From CBDFGN01 sp965247065 (lineage in GTDB: Bacteria; Bacteroidota; Bacteroidia; Cytophagales; Cyclobacteriaceae), in NCBI GenBank assembly GCA_965247065.1, contig CBDFGN010000006.1, positions 372,001 to 436,000 of the forward strand: a DNA stretch of 64,000 nucleotides. Reading direction: 5' to 3'. The stretch's first letter is position 1; every line of letters starts with the position of its first letter. The translations under genes and the position numbers were made by a program. Under the pieces are notes generated by a model, which was not told the origin of the DNA, made no database searches, and saw nothing but the letters and a program-made list of their open reading frames with translations. This document shows, piece by piece, positions 9,186 through 18,900 of the stretch.

Positions 9186-9914
9186 TTAGCGGGCTACAAA
9201 GACAAAATCGCTACCTGGTTCGTTGTCACCAAACTCACCCGAGCGGGGGAGTTTTTCCAGTTTCTCTAAATAGGTATTCAACTCGTTCATAGTCACAACT
9301 CCATCTTTTCCACCATAATTCCTAAGGGCCTCAAGCAATTTTCTTGCAAATGGAGAATGTGAGCCGGGTCTGCCATCAGGGACATATTCCTTGCCACCCG
9401 AAGTCAGATAGAGGCGCGTCTTGAATCGCAATTTTCTCTTAACAAATTCCGGTTTGGTTAATTCATAGTCATCCTCGCCCCGGCTGCCGGCCTTAGCTAT
9501 CACAGGATCGAAGGTACCTCCAAAACAGGCATCCATTGTCAACAATACATGTTTGCACGGGATGTTATTGATTTGGTCCCTCAGGACTGAATGAGACAAG
9601 TATGATTCCTTGATTTCATCTCCTTTCTCCGAATCCCTGGTTACGATGTATCCGGTTTTGGTTACTTCATCAAATTGACCATGACCGGCAAAGAAGATCA
9701 GCAATTGATCGTTCTCCAGATAGCTCTTTTTAGAGTAATCGCGAATCTTGGTGAGTACTTCACGTTTGGTGGCGTTTTCGATTACCTCGACCTTGAAACC
9801 ATAGCTTTCGCTGAGTTCCGCCCCGATGGTCTTGGCATCGTTAACCGGATTGGTCAGATCACCCCATTCATCATATTCATCGGTACCAAATACAAGGGCG
9901 TAGTCCTGCCTGCC
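9186..9914 (-). pseudogene. C-terminal part of secreted caspase (C14), cut off by the IS110 insertion
   Basis: The reverse frame is open from the IS edge at 9914 to the stop at 9186, beginning GRQDYALVFGTDEYDEW. It holds the full caspase core: catalytic His in FFAGHGQ, catalytic Cys in TMDACFGG, then the p10 segment (RLYLTSGGKEY, HSPFARKLLE, EPGSDFVFVAR). An internal ATG at 9704 exists, but a product from it would lack the first p20 strands. The N-terminal half is at 11227-11682. Excising the IS joins ...GIAVT to GRQDYALV in frame. The original was a secreted, apparently active cysteine peptidase, now disrupted. Confidence 0.85.
9905..9914 (+). other. IS110 left target site, copy 1
   Basis: CCTGCCTGCC directly abuts the left end of IS copy 1; the sequence on the other side of the IS begins GGTGACC (11227). 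The empty site would read CCTGCCTGCC|GG. The last nine bases are identical to CTGCCTGCC inside the element's predicted guide RNA (10045-10053). Confidence 0.75.
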
Positions 9915-10019
9915 CTTTAGATTTACAAGATATGATTATTTCAATATTATTGCTATTACCCCTATGAGGGGGTCTGGGGGAGACTCATAACTTGTGGACA
10001 AGGTGGATAACTTTAAAAA

Positions 10020-10170
10020 GTCAACACCGACAGAGGCGAATTATCTGCCTGCCAGGGTAAGACCCATCGTGCGATTCAATCCTCTGTCGGTTACTTAAAC
10101 AAGCATCATTTAGAAATTAGGAATATCCAGCGAAGGATAAGATCCATTATCAAGGGTTTGATCGTGTTTA
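10020..10170 (+). ncRNA. Predicted bridge RNA of IS110 copy 1
   Basis: The IS 5' non-coding region has a perfect 11-bp stem, ACCGACAGAGG (10026-10036) with CCTCTGTCGGT (10081-10091). Its loop contains CTGCCTGCC (10045-10053), identical to the left target next to this copy and differing from copy 2's target only by a T/C that a U-G pair would tolerate. Downstream, TTAGAAAT (10110-10117) repeats the element's right end (11218-11225), as a donor-binding guide would. IS110-subgroup bridge RNAs are known to lie in this position. RNA boundaries are estimates. Confidence 0.6.
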
Positions 10171-10206
10171 AGTGTGTTGACCTGTTTTTTAATCAATAAT
10201 AAAGTT

Positions 10207-11214
10207 ATGAAGTATAAAGTATTTATTGGCGTAGATGTGTCTAAAGAGGTTCTGGATTTTGTAGTGATTGCTGAAGGCAAAAAGTTGTTCCACTTGCTGG
10301 TAAGTAACGATAAAAAAGGGATCAATCTGTTTTACAAAAGATTACTAAAAGAAGTAGAGACCGATCAGATCCACTGGTTATTATGTCTTGAGCATACGGG
10401 TATCTACTGTAACCCTTTATTGGAATTTGTGGTTGAAAAGAACATGGCAGTTTGGTTAGAAAACGCAGCAGTAATCAAAGCACACCATGCGTTGGAACGA
10501 GGTAAAAATGATGCTTTAGATGCCTTAAGAATTTCTGAGTATGCTTATGCTAAAAGGGATAAAGTAAGGCTGTGGGAAGCTCCCAGAGAGGTTGTCAATC
10601 AATTGAAATCTATGATCCGTCTCAGGAAAAGACTACTTACTTCCAAAAAGAGGCTACTTGATCCTCTACAGGAAGACAAGCAGTTTGGTAATAAACAATG
10701 GGCAAAGGAACATGATAAACTACTTCGACCTGTTATAGCCAAAATAGAAAAACAACTCAAAGAAGTGGAACAGAAAATCCAGCAGCTCATTGATGGGGAC
10801 CATCATCTTAAACAACTTTATCAACTGATTACATCGGTAAGCAGAGTAGGGCAGATTGTAGCTATCAATACCCTGGTAGTCACTAACGAGTTTAAACAGA
10901 TCACTGACCCAAAAAAGATGGCCTGTCATTGCGGAGTAGCCCCTTTCCAATACGATTCAGGGAAAACGATTCGCAGCAGGGCCAGAGTGTCACACAGGGC
11001 AGACAAGTCGATGAAAGTACTACTACACTTAGCAGCTATGTCAGCCATCTCTGGTAAAGGAGAATTAAGAGATTATTACCTAAGAAAAGTAGAGGAAGGC
11101 AAGAATAAAATGGCTGTACTTAATGCTGTAAGAAACAAAATCATCCACCGAGTATTTGCTTGTGTAAGAGAAAATAGGAAATATGAAAAAATTTATAAGC
11201 ATGCCCTTGTTTAA
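10207..11214 (+). CDS. IS110-family DEDD transposase (copy 1)
   Basis: 335 residues from ATG 10207; an upstream GTG at 10174 would add residues not typical of the family. The N-terminal RuvC-like domain opens VFIGVDVSKEVLDF with the first Asp. The C-terminal Transposase_20 domain has the helix-hairpin region around residue 210-220 and the conserved CHCGVAPFQYDSG block containing the serine region. Copy 2 reads SVSGVGQ in the conserved glycine motif, whereas this copy reads SVSRVGQ (Gly to Arg). This copy may therefore be inactive. IS110 recombinases act with a bridge RNA. Confidence 0.92.
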   Translation: MKYKVFIGVDVSKEVLDFVVIAEGKKLFHLLVSNDKKGINLFYKRLLKEVETDQIHWLLCLEHTGIYCNPLLEFVVEKNMAVWLENAAVIKAHHALERGKNDALDALRISEYAYAKRDKVRLWEAPREVVNQLKSMIRLRKRLLTSKKRLLDPLQEDKQFGNKQWAKEHDKLLRPVIAKIEKQLKEVEQKIQQLIDGDHHLKQLYQLITSVSRVGQIVAINTLVVTNEFKQITDPKKMACHCGVAPFQYDSGKTIRSRARVSHRADKSMKVLLHLAAMSAISGKGELRDYYLRKVEEGKNKMAVLNAVRNKIIHRVFACVRENRKYEKIYKHALV

Positions 11215-11217
11215 TCC

Positions 11218-11682
11218 TTAGAAATCGGTGACCGCAATTCCAGCGGCGGCTGCAGCGGCCATCACCGGAGCTGAATAATTAATCAACCGAGTACTGGTGG
11301 CAACCCCGCCATCTTCGTTTTCAACAATAACCTTCAGATTGTTGTCCCCAATCCTGAACCTTGCCTCTTTTTGAAAGATCTCGTTAAAAATCCCTTTGTC
11401 CGCACTTTCCACGACGGCAAAACCTCGGCTCTCGTCAGCAGGAAAATCATTAACGAACAGCTGAATTTTGGCGACTTCGGTTTCGGAGGTAACCCCAATT
11501 TTAATCATCATACTCTTTTCTGCGCTGGTGGAGGCGAACTCTATGGGAGCCAGCCAGGTCAGTTGAGGTACGGATGCTGAGAAATTAAGCTTTAATGTGT
11601 TACTTCGGCTGGTGGAGGTTTGTCCTTGAGCTACAAAGGCTAAACCCAGAATTACAGAGAGTAATAAGGCTAATCTTTTCAT
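11218..11682 (-). CDS. N-terminal part of the IS-split secreted caspase
   Basis: Start chosen at ATG 11682 (MKRLALLLSVILGLAFVAQGQ, a clean signal peptide) rather than an upstream in-frame codon at 11739. About 110 residues of Ig-like beta-sandwich follow (TWLAPIEFAST, VKIGVTSET-like strands, GDNNLKVIVENEDGG), then an Ala-rich linker. True gene sequence ends at 11227 (...AGIAVT); the last two codons and the stop come from the IS. Such Ig-like modules often precede caspase domains in Bacteroidota. Joined to 9186-9914 it restores a secreted two-domain caspase of about 395 residues. As it stands only the Ig-like part can be exported. Confidence 0.75.
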   Translation of the reverse strand: MKRLALLLSVILGLAFVAQGQTSTSRSNTLKLNFSASVPQLTWLAPIEFASTSAEKSMMIKIGVTSETEVAKIQLFVNDFPADESRGFAVVESADKGIFNEIFQKEARFRIGDNNLKVIVENEDGGVATSTRLINYSAPVMAAAAAAGIAVTDF

Positions 11683-12030
11683 TTTCAGTGGTTTTTTGTT
11701 GTGGCCTGAACCTAGTGAAGGTAAATAAACTATTTGCAAAGATCAAAGATTCTCTTGCATTATTAATACTATTTAGGAACGAAAGGTAACCTGTTTTTGG
11801 TCATCAGTTAACAGTTAATTGGAACTCAAATTTCACTCCAGGAGCGGCATGAGCTAGGCCCAGACATAGATTTGCCGCTTGAACTTTTTGACCCTTTTTT
11901 GTCAAAGCCATCTGTATTCCCGAGAGGAATCCATATCAATTTCTTTTCACGCCAAGTGCGCTAAGATTTGCGCCAAGACCGCTACGTTCCTCTTGCCACT
12001 ACCCCACCAATCCATTAATCCAACAAACCG

Positions 12031-14619
12031 CTATTTCATAATCAGTTTCCCATTAAGCACTGGATTATCAACAACCCCGGATACATTCAGCTGGTAAATA
12101 TAGATCCCGGGCCCGGCCCGGCTGCCCTTCCCGGATCGTCCATTCCACTGGGCTTCGTGAAAACCACCGGTTTGTTCCTGGTCCACCAGGGTGATGACCT
12201 TTTGGCCCAGGCTGTTGTATACGCTCACATTGACCCGGTAGTCTTCATCCGAGGGGGGCATAGAATAAGGTATGATGATCTGTTGGTTGAATGGATTGGG
12301 GTATGCGTTACCCAACGACAGCCGGTTGGGCTGAAGCTCGTTCTCGATGTACTCCAGGCTTCCGTATAGGGCTTTGAATTTCTTCACTCCGCTGATGCCG
12401 AATTCATAGGAGCTCACTTCACGCATATCAATAGTCTTTTGGCGATCGACATCGAAGAGGACCAGGTGTTTTCCATTGACGCCGAAAAAGTCGTTCTCCC
12501 AGCTGAGGGTTAGCTTTTTGTCCTTCAGTCCGCTTTCCACGGTAAATTCCCAGGTATGATTTTCGGCTTTCGGCACTACGTCCCGGGTGAAGAACGGGAT
12601 GATGTGCTCGGGATGGGCGAAGTTCAGCTCCAGGTACTCATCCAGGCGTGGCAGGGTGCTTCGGTCAAAGGGATCCTTGCCGATATCGGCCTGTTGGTGC
12701 ATGCCAATTCCGCCCAGGCCGTAGGCGTAATTGCTGGCCTGCAGGTTAAAGCGTACCTCCCAGGATGAAGCGTCCAGGGGAGTGTTCCATGGGGCCACGA
12801 TCCTGGGGCCCCGGCGGCCTCCAACACCTGTAGCCTGAAGAGGAATTTGTAATTCGAAGGTTCCATTAGCCTCCACAAAGGCCCCTTCGAAGGGGTCGAT
12901 GTCGGCGACCTCCGAGAACCCGCCGTCATAAACATTGGGATTTTGCACGTCTCCACTGGAGATGACCCGGGCAGTAATGTTGTGATCCAGCACATCGGAC
13001 CAGCTGATGTTTCCCAAATAAGGATTCCCGATTTGATTCCAGCCATTTCGAAGGGTGATTGTAAAAGGCTGGGTAAGGGTGGCATCCACCAACCTGCTGT
13101 TGCCGACCTGTAAAGTTACCTGGTTGGCGAAGATGAGCCAATATCCCGCTCCGGCCTGAAAGGACCCGAATGATGGGTGTTCCTGATAGGATTGGTTATT
13201 GCTATTCCAGTGGAACATCCTCCATAATTCTCTATCATATGTCCCTAGTTCATCAAATACACTGGTAGGGCTGGGACTGTCGAAAACCAACGGAAATGAT
13301 ATCAATTCATAATCTGCCGCCTGACTCCCGGCAGATAGCCCTGCCAATGTCTGGGAGTTAGCCGCAAATGCGATTGTGGTCGTTCGAGGGATAAGATTGG
13401 TGAGTCCAACATTGCCTGCCCCATCGGTTGCAACAAACAAGTACTCGATACCGAGGGTGCCGAAGTCATCATCACTGAAGGTAGCCTCGTAGATCGTTTC
13501 GTCGCTTGCAGACTGATCAGCCACTCCGAATGTAAAATCGGCTAGGTCGCCTCCGCCGGGATCGGTGATTTTCTTAAGGAAATATCCTACCTGGTCAATG
13601 CCCGAATCATCATCGGTAGCCTGAACCGTAATGGTAAAACCACCTGTGCCGGGAACGTAACCCCGTGGCCGGTCCGCAAACGATATGCTGGGGGCTACCG
13701 TATCTCCCAGTTCAACCACGGTTATCCCGACGAATATTTCATTATTGTCCTCATTCGACTCGTTGACCTCATCCAATGCGTCGGCCTCATAAACCAAAAA
13801 GTAGCTGCCCGGGGTCGTAGAGCCAGGAATCAAAGAGCTGCCTTGAAAATCGTCCGATTCAAAGCCGGGAATGGCGGCGATCGGGACCTCTCCCAGGAAA
13901 ACATCATTATTGTCCAGAACATTATCCAGGGATAGAAAATAGGCCAGGGTGGAGGCGGCGGCGTCAATCGAACTTTGATTCAGTACCCGGACCTCCACAT
14001 TCACTGCTGCGCCGGCGCCAATGGTGGTTGTGTCGATTGAAAGAAGTTGAGGCGCCAGGTCGGGCAGCGAGGGTTCGACAATCTTAATTGTATAGTCCTC
14101 GGTCTCACCGAATTCGTAAAAACCATCCGAACAACCCGTCACGTCGTTGATGCTAAAAGTGGTTGGGGTAGAAGCCGGGTCATCTACTCGGATGTCATCC
14201 AGGACTAATCTGAATAGGTCCTTAGAGTTATTTCTCCAGGCGAATCGTACGGTCTGGCCGCTGTAGTCGCTCAACGACACCTGGCGGTTGGTGGTTACCG
14301 ATTCTTCAGCGTCAATCTCAAATAACAATTCGGTAAAATCGGCCGGCATATCGCCTGTGGAGGAAATAAATACCTGGTAGCCATCGGAAAAGACGGAGTC
14401 GGGAGCTAAGGCTGACCAACTTAATGTGTTGTCGGTGGTCAGGGTAATCTGGGGACTCACCAGCCAGTCGTTGGCGGTTGAATCGCCGTCGATCAACCAG
14501 GAAGAGCTCTCTGCGACGTTGTCCCCGTCCCTCATGTTTGTGTTCCAGGCTCCGCTGGGGAAATCGTTGACAACGCTGTCGCTGTGGGTCAAACCGTCCT
14601 CATCATAGGTTAACCATCC
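12031..14619 (-). pseudogene. C-terminal part of giant T9SS-secreted adhesin, cut off by IS110 copy 2
   Basis: The reverse frame is open from the IS edge (GWLTYDEDGLTHSD...) to 12031; a TTG at 14590-14592 is the first possible start inside it. It contains the rest of a cleaved-adhesin/MAM-like domain, a GEVED-type tail (YEFGETEDYTIKI), a CARDB-like domain (NVEVRVLNQS, DEVNESNEDNNEIFV), an Ig-like segment, a region typical of T9SS substrates (NGWNQIGNPYL) and a T9SS sorting domain at the end (LGNAYPNPFNQ, VSVYNSLGQKV, GIYIYQLN). No signal peptide remains, so the fragment cannot be exported by itself. The N-terminal part is at 15932-21544. Confidence 0.85.
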
Positions 14620-14631
14620 GATTTCTAAGGA

Positions 14632-15639
14632 TTAAACAAGGGCATGCTTATAAATTTTTTCATATTTCCTATTTTCTCTTACACAAGCAAATACTCGGTG
14701 GATGATTTTGTTTCTTACAGCATTAAGTACAGCCATTTTATTCTTGCCTTCCTCTACTTTTCTTAGGTAATAATCTCTTAATTCTCCTTTACCAGAGATG
14801 GCTGACATAGCCGCCAAGTGTAGTAGTACTTTCATCGACTTGTCTGCCCTGTGTGACACTCTGGCCCTGCTGCGAATCGTTTTCCCTGAATCGTATTGGA
14901 AAGGGGCTACTCCGCAATGACAGGCCATCTTTTTTGGGTCAGTGATCTGTTTAAACTCGTTAGTGACTACCAGGGTATTGATAGCTACAATCTGCCCTAC
15001 TCCGCTTACCGATGTAATCAGTTGATAAAGTTGTTTAAGATGATGGTCCCCATCAATGAGCTGCTGGATTTTCTGTTCCACTTCTTTGAGTTGTTTTTCT
15101 ATTTTGGCTATAACAGGTCGAAGTAGTTTATCATGTTCCTTTGCCCATTGTTTATTACCAAACTGCTTGTCTTCCTGTAGAGGATCAAGTAGCCTCTTTT
15201 TAGAAGTAAGTAGTCTTTTCCTGAGACGGATCATAGATTTCAATTGATTGACAACCTCTCTGGGAGCTTCCCACAGCCTTACTTTATCCCTTTTAGCATA
15301 AGCATACTCAGAAATTCTTAAGGCATCTAAAGCATCATTTTTACCTCGTTCCAACGCATGGTGTGCTTTGATTACTGCTGCGTTTTCTAACCAAACTGCC
15401 ATGTTCTTTTCAACCACAAATTCCAATAAAGGGTTACAGTAGATACCCGTATGCTCAAGACATAATAACCAGTGGATCTGATCGGTCTCTACTTCTTTTA
15501 GTAATCTTTTGTAAAACAGATTGATCCCTTTTTTATCGTTACTTACCAGCAAGTGGAACAACTTTTTGCCTTCAGCAATCACTACAAAATCCAGAACCTC
15601 TTTAGACACATCTACGCCAATAAATACTTTATACTTCAT
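14632..15639 (-). CDS. IS110-family DEDD transposase (copy 2)
   Basis: 335 residues from ATG 15639. It is identical to copy 1 except for Gly in the SVSGVGQ motif, which is the expected residue for the family. All visible domains (N-terminal RuvC-like VFIGVDVSKEV, C-terminal CHCGVAPF block) are intact, so this is the copy more likely to be functional. Silent differences from copy 1 (for example TTG GCG against TTA GCA at His-Leu-Ala) show that the copies have diverged slightly. Confidence 0.92.
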   Translation of the reverse strand: MKYKVFIGVDVSKEVLDFVVIAEGKKLFHLLVSNDKKGINLFYKRLLKEVETDQIHWLLCLEHTGIYCNPLLEFVVEKNMAVWLENAAVIKAHHALERGKNDALDALRISEYAYAKRDKVRLWEAPREVVNQLKSMIRLRKRLLTSKKRLLDPLQEDKQFGNKQWAKEHDKLLRPVIAKIEKQLKEVEQKIQQLIDGDHHLKQLYQLITSVSGVGQIVAINTLVVTNEFKQITDPKKMACHCGVAPFQYDSGKTIRSRARVSHRADKSMKVLLHLAAMSAISGKGELRDYYLRKVEEGKNKMAVLNAVRNKIIHRVFACVRENRKYEKIYKHALV

Positions 15640-15675
15640 AACTTTATTATTGATTAAAAAACAGGTCAACACACT

Positions 15676-15826
15676 TAAACACGATCAAACCCTTGATAAT
15701 GGATCTTATCCTTCGCTGGATATTCCTAATTTCTAAATGATGCTTGTTTAAGTAACCGACAGAGGATTGAATCGCACGATGGGTCTTACCCTGGCAGGCA
15801 GATAATTCGCCTCTGTCGGTGTTGAC
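15676..15826 (-). ncRNA. Predicted bridge RNA of IS110 copy 2
   Basis: Same stem (15755-15765 with 15810-15820) and same CTGCCTGCC guide as copy 1, read on the reverse strand. The target of this copy has C where the guide has T/U, consistent with a U-G wobble against the opposite strand. Confidence 0.55.
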
Positions 15827-15925
15827 TTTTTAAAGTTATCCACCTTGTCCACAAGTTATGAGTCTCCTCCAGACCCCCTCATAGGGGTAATAGCAATAAT
15901 ATTGAAATAATCATATCTTGTAAAT

Positions 15926-18900
15926 CTAAAGGGCGGGCAGGTCAGGCTCGGTAACCGATTCAAAATCTTCTGAATACAACGGAGTATTGGCGCCGGTAAA
16001 TGCACTTTCCCAACAGACCACCCGCATTTTGGCCGATGTGCCGATTTTGGCGTTTGCCGGTACGGTAACGGTGCCCTGAAAATCTCCAGTGCCATCAATG
16101 AAATTCGGGCTGGAAGCTGCTGCTTCCGATTCGCTGAAGACTCCATCCAGGTCCCAGTCCACATAGACTTTTCCATACTTGGGAAAATCACCTCCACAGG
16201 TACCCAAAGTTACGGTGATCGCAGCGCTTTCTCCCGGTCCCAGGTCGGTGGACAGGGGGGTAAAGTCGGAATACGTCTGGCAGGTGGCTCCGGCGGTGTT
16301 GTTGTCAATATCGCCCAAGACGACATGGTCAATTTTTGAGTCATTATCTTCGTTACCCCCACTCTCAAATAACACCGTTCCGCTAACCCCCGAGGCATTG
16401 GCTTCATCAAGTGTGTACAGATACGGGGGTCCGGATAATGCGCCGTTGGATCCGATATCACCTTTGGCCACCGTGGCACCTACTCCGGTTCCGCTGACAT
16501 GGACTACCACGTGACCATCATAATTCAAAAGCTCCTGGAAAGTGACCAGCGTACCATTGTCAAACCTGTCCACGGTAGTTATGCTTTGACCGCTGGTCCC
16601 GTCAACCGGGTTAAACGTCAGAACTATAGAGCCCCCGGATGCGGCGGAATTCATATGTATATGGCATGGATGGGAGCCACCGGCAGTCGTCCCGTTCATC
16701 TCCAGGGTCACGCGCGTGCCTACCGAGGAGCCAACTGGCGAAGACAGGCAGGAAACGGTGACGTATTGGGGAACGCTGGATATGGTAAATCCGGGGTATG
16801 CCGGATTGCTCATCTGCGCAGTGTATTCTCCGTTGTCGCCCGAGCTGAGACTGGATAGGGTAATACTGTTGACGGTTCCGGTGCCCGAGATTTGTGAACC
16901 ATCCCTAAACCATATGTAGTCGTTGTCAGTGACATTATTGTCCACATTGAGATCAATCGTAGCAGTTTCTCCTTCATTTTTGTTGGCTGTGGAAGTCGTG
17001 CCGAAGTCCTTTTGTGGGTCATAGGTAAATCCGGTAACCGATTGATTGGGGATAAGATCTTCGAAAGTCAGCCTATTGTTATGTGCGAATAGGGCGGTCA
17101 AATTTGATAGGCCGCTAAAATCGGGCAGGAAGTCAAAATCGTTATTGCCGGTAAAGATCTGTTCCAAGGTACTCAGGCTGGTGAGCTGCGCTGGAACCCC
17201 TTCGCTGAATTGATTCTGGCCCAGCACAAGGAGCGTCAGCTGGGTAAGATTCCCAATTTCAGACGGAATGGATCCGCTGAGTGCATTGCAGCAAACCCTC
17301 AATTGTGTCAGGTTGGTCAAATTCCAAAGACTGGCCGGGATCTCTCCGCTCAGGCTATTGGATCCCAGGGTCAGCTGCTCCAGATTGGTCAAGTCCCCAA
17401 TGTTAGTTGGAATGGAACCCGATAGTTGATTACTGCCGAGATCCAGGATTTGTAAGTTGCTGAGTTGGGTCAAATCAGGCGGTATAGAACCAGTCATAGC
17501 ATTGCTGGCTAAATATATATCGGTTAAAAAGCTTAAAGTTCCCAGGAAAGCGGGGATGGTTCCGGTGACGTTATTGGTGGAGAGCTTCAAAATTTCAAGG
17601 GCGGTCAGATCCTTTAATTCAGTAGGTAAGGGCCCGTCTAAATTATTCTGAACCATTTCAATCCTGGTAACCCGGCCTGAATTGGGGTCTACGGTAATGC
17701 CAAACCAGCTGCTGACCGGTCCGGTCAGCCACCCGGTATTGTCGTTCCACGAATCTCCGTTGGTGCTGTTGTAGAGAGCCACCAGGGCCAGGGAGTCGGT
17801 GGGGTCGGTGGCAGTAGTACCGCCTGCGGTAACCGTTAGTGATACCGGCAGCAGGATTTTCGATTCATCCGGATCATTACTGTTAAGTATAATCTGGGTC
17901 GGATATGAACCTTCGGTTAAGCTGACCGCATCAAAGGTTACATCGATATTCTGCGATCCACTTGGTGTTACCGTTCCGCTGAATTCGGAGCTGCTTAACC
18001 ACGAGGGAGAGAAGGGGCGGTCGGAAGTGGAGACCCAGGTCACGGATGTGACATCGGTCAGAGTTCCGACATTGGCGTTGGCGGTTAGATCCGCGGTTGT
18101 GGTACCCGTTCCTTCGTCAAAAGGCCAATAGCCAACTAGGTCGGCCTCAGTTCCGTTCAACTTTCTAAACATGTTATCTCGGATCTCGTCCTGTGACTTG
18201 GCGATGTCCCATATCCTGACATCATCAATAATCCCGTCAAAGGGAAATCCGCTTCCACTGCCTATGGTGATACCGTTGGGATCTCCAACCGAGGTGGGAG
18301 TGTAAAGGCTGTTATGAACGAGCGTACCGTCCACGTACATTTGAAGTGTATTGTCACTTTGAATTGTAACTGCAATATGGTTCCATTGATTGAGAGTCAA
18401 CACCTGATCAGCTGTCTGTGGGTCCTGGGCTGGATCAAATCCAAGCGATCCATCAACATCATCAACAGTTACTATGTAATCCAAACCTTTTAGTAAATGT
18501 CCATTAAACGTAAATGAGTTTGGCTTTACCCACATCTCAATGGTTAATTGGCCGCTAAAATTGAGCTGCCCTTCATGAGCCACGTCAACACCGAAATCGG
18601 CCACTCCGTCAAACTGGATAGCACTTCCCCCGGTTATATGCGAATCAAAATCCCAATTCAGATCTCCTTCGCCCAGGTTATCTATAGTAAAAGTCTGGGT
18701 CGAATTTTCGCCTTCGGCCAGGGTTTCGGTCATCGAGGTCGGAGAGATTGAGATATCAGGGTCTGCCCCTCCAATGGTGAATGTTTGCTCAGTAGCGAAA
18801 GATGATCCGGCAAACGCCCCATCTACTGCCTGGACCCCCCAGAAGTAGGTACCGTCGGGCAAAGTCAGGGTCCAGGATTCATTGTGATCCATGTTTCCGC

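Larger units (their letters stand above)
9915..11226 (+). mobile_element. IS110-family insertion sequence, copy 1
   Basis: 1312 bp, delimited by comparison with the inverted copy at 14620-15931 and by the broken host gene. The left end is CTTTAGATTTAC and the right end CCTTAGAAATC; one C at the junction is ambiguous. There are no terminal inverted repeats and no target duplication, as usual for IS110. It carries about 290 bp of 5' non-coding DNA and one DEDD transposase gene. At least five base differences from copy 2 were seen, so the copies are nearly identical. It splits the secreted caspase gene. Confidence 0.88.
14620..15931 (-). mobile_element. IS110-family insertion sequence, copy 2 (inverted)
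   Basis: 1312 bp, the same length and ends as copy 1 but on the opposite strand. It interrupts a giant secreted-protein gene between the codons for LPA and GW. The flanks are CCTGCCCGCC on the left end (15932-15941, reverse strand) and GGATGG on the right. The two IS copies are 3.4 kb apart in opposite orientation. Confidence 0.88.

Noticed and set aside
9704..9914. Starting the caspase fragment at the internal ATG at 9704
   Set aside because: The frame upstream to the IS edge contains the conserved first p20 strands (DYALVFGTDEYD), so the ATG is not the real start.
9915..15931. The two IS110 copies as a composite transposon carrying the segment between them
   Set aside because: Each copy splits a different gene whose halves rejoin perfectly on the two sides of that copy, so they are two independent insertions.
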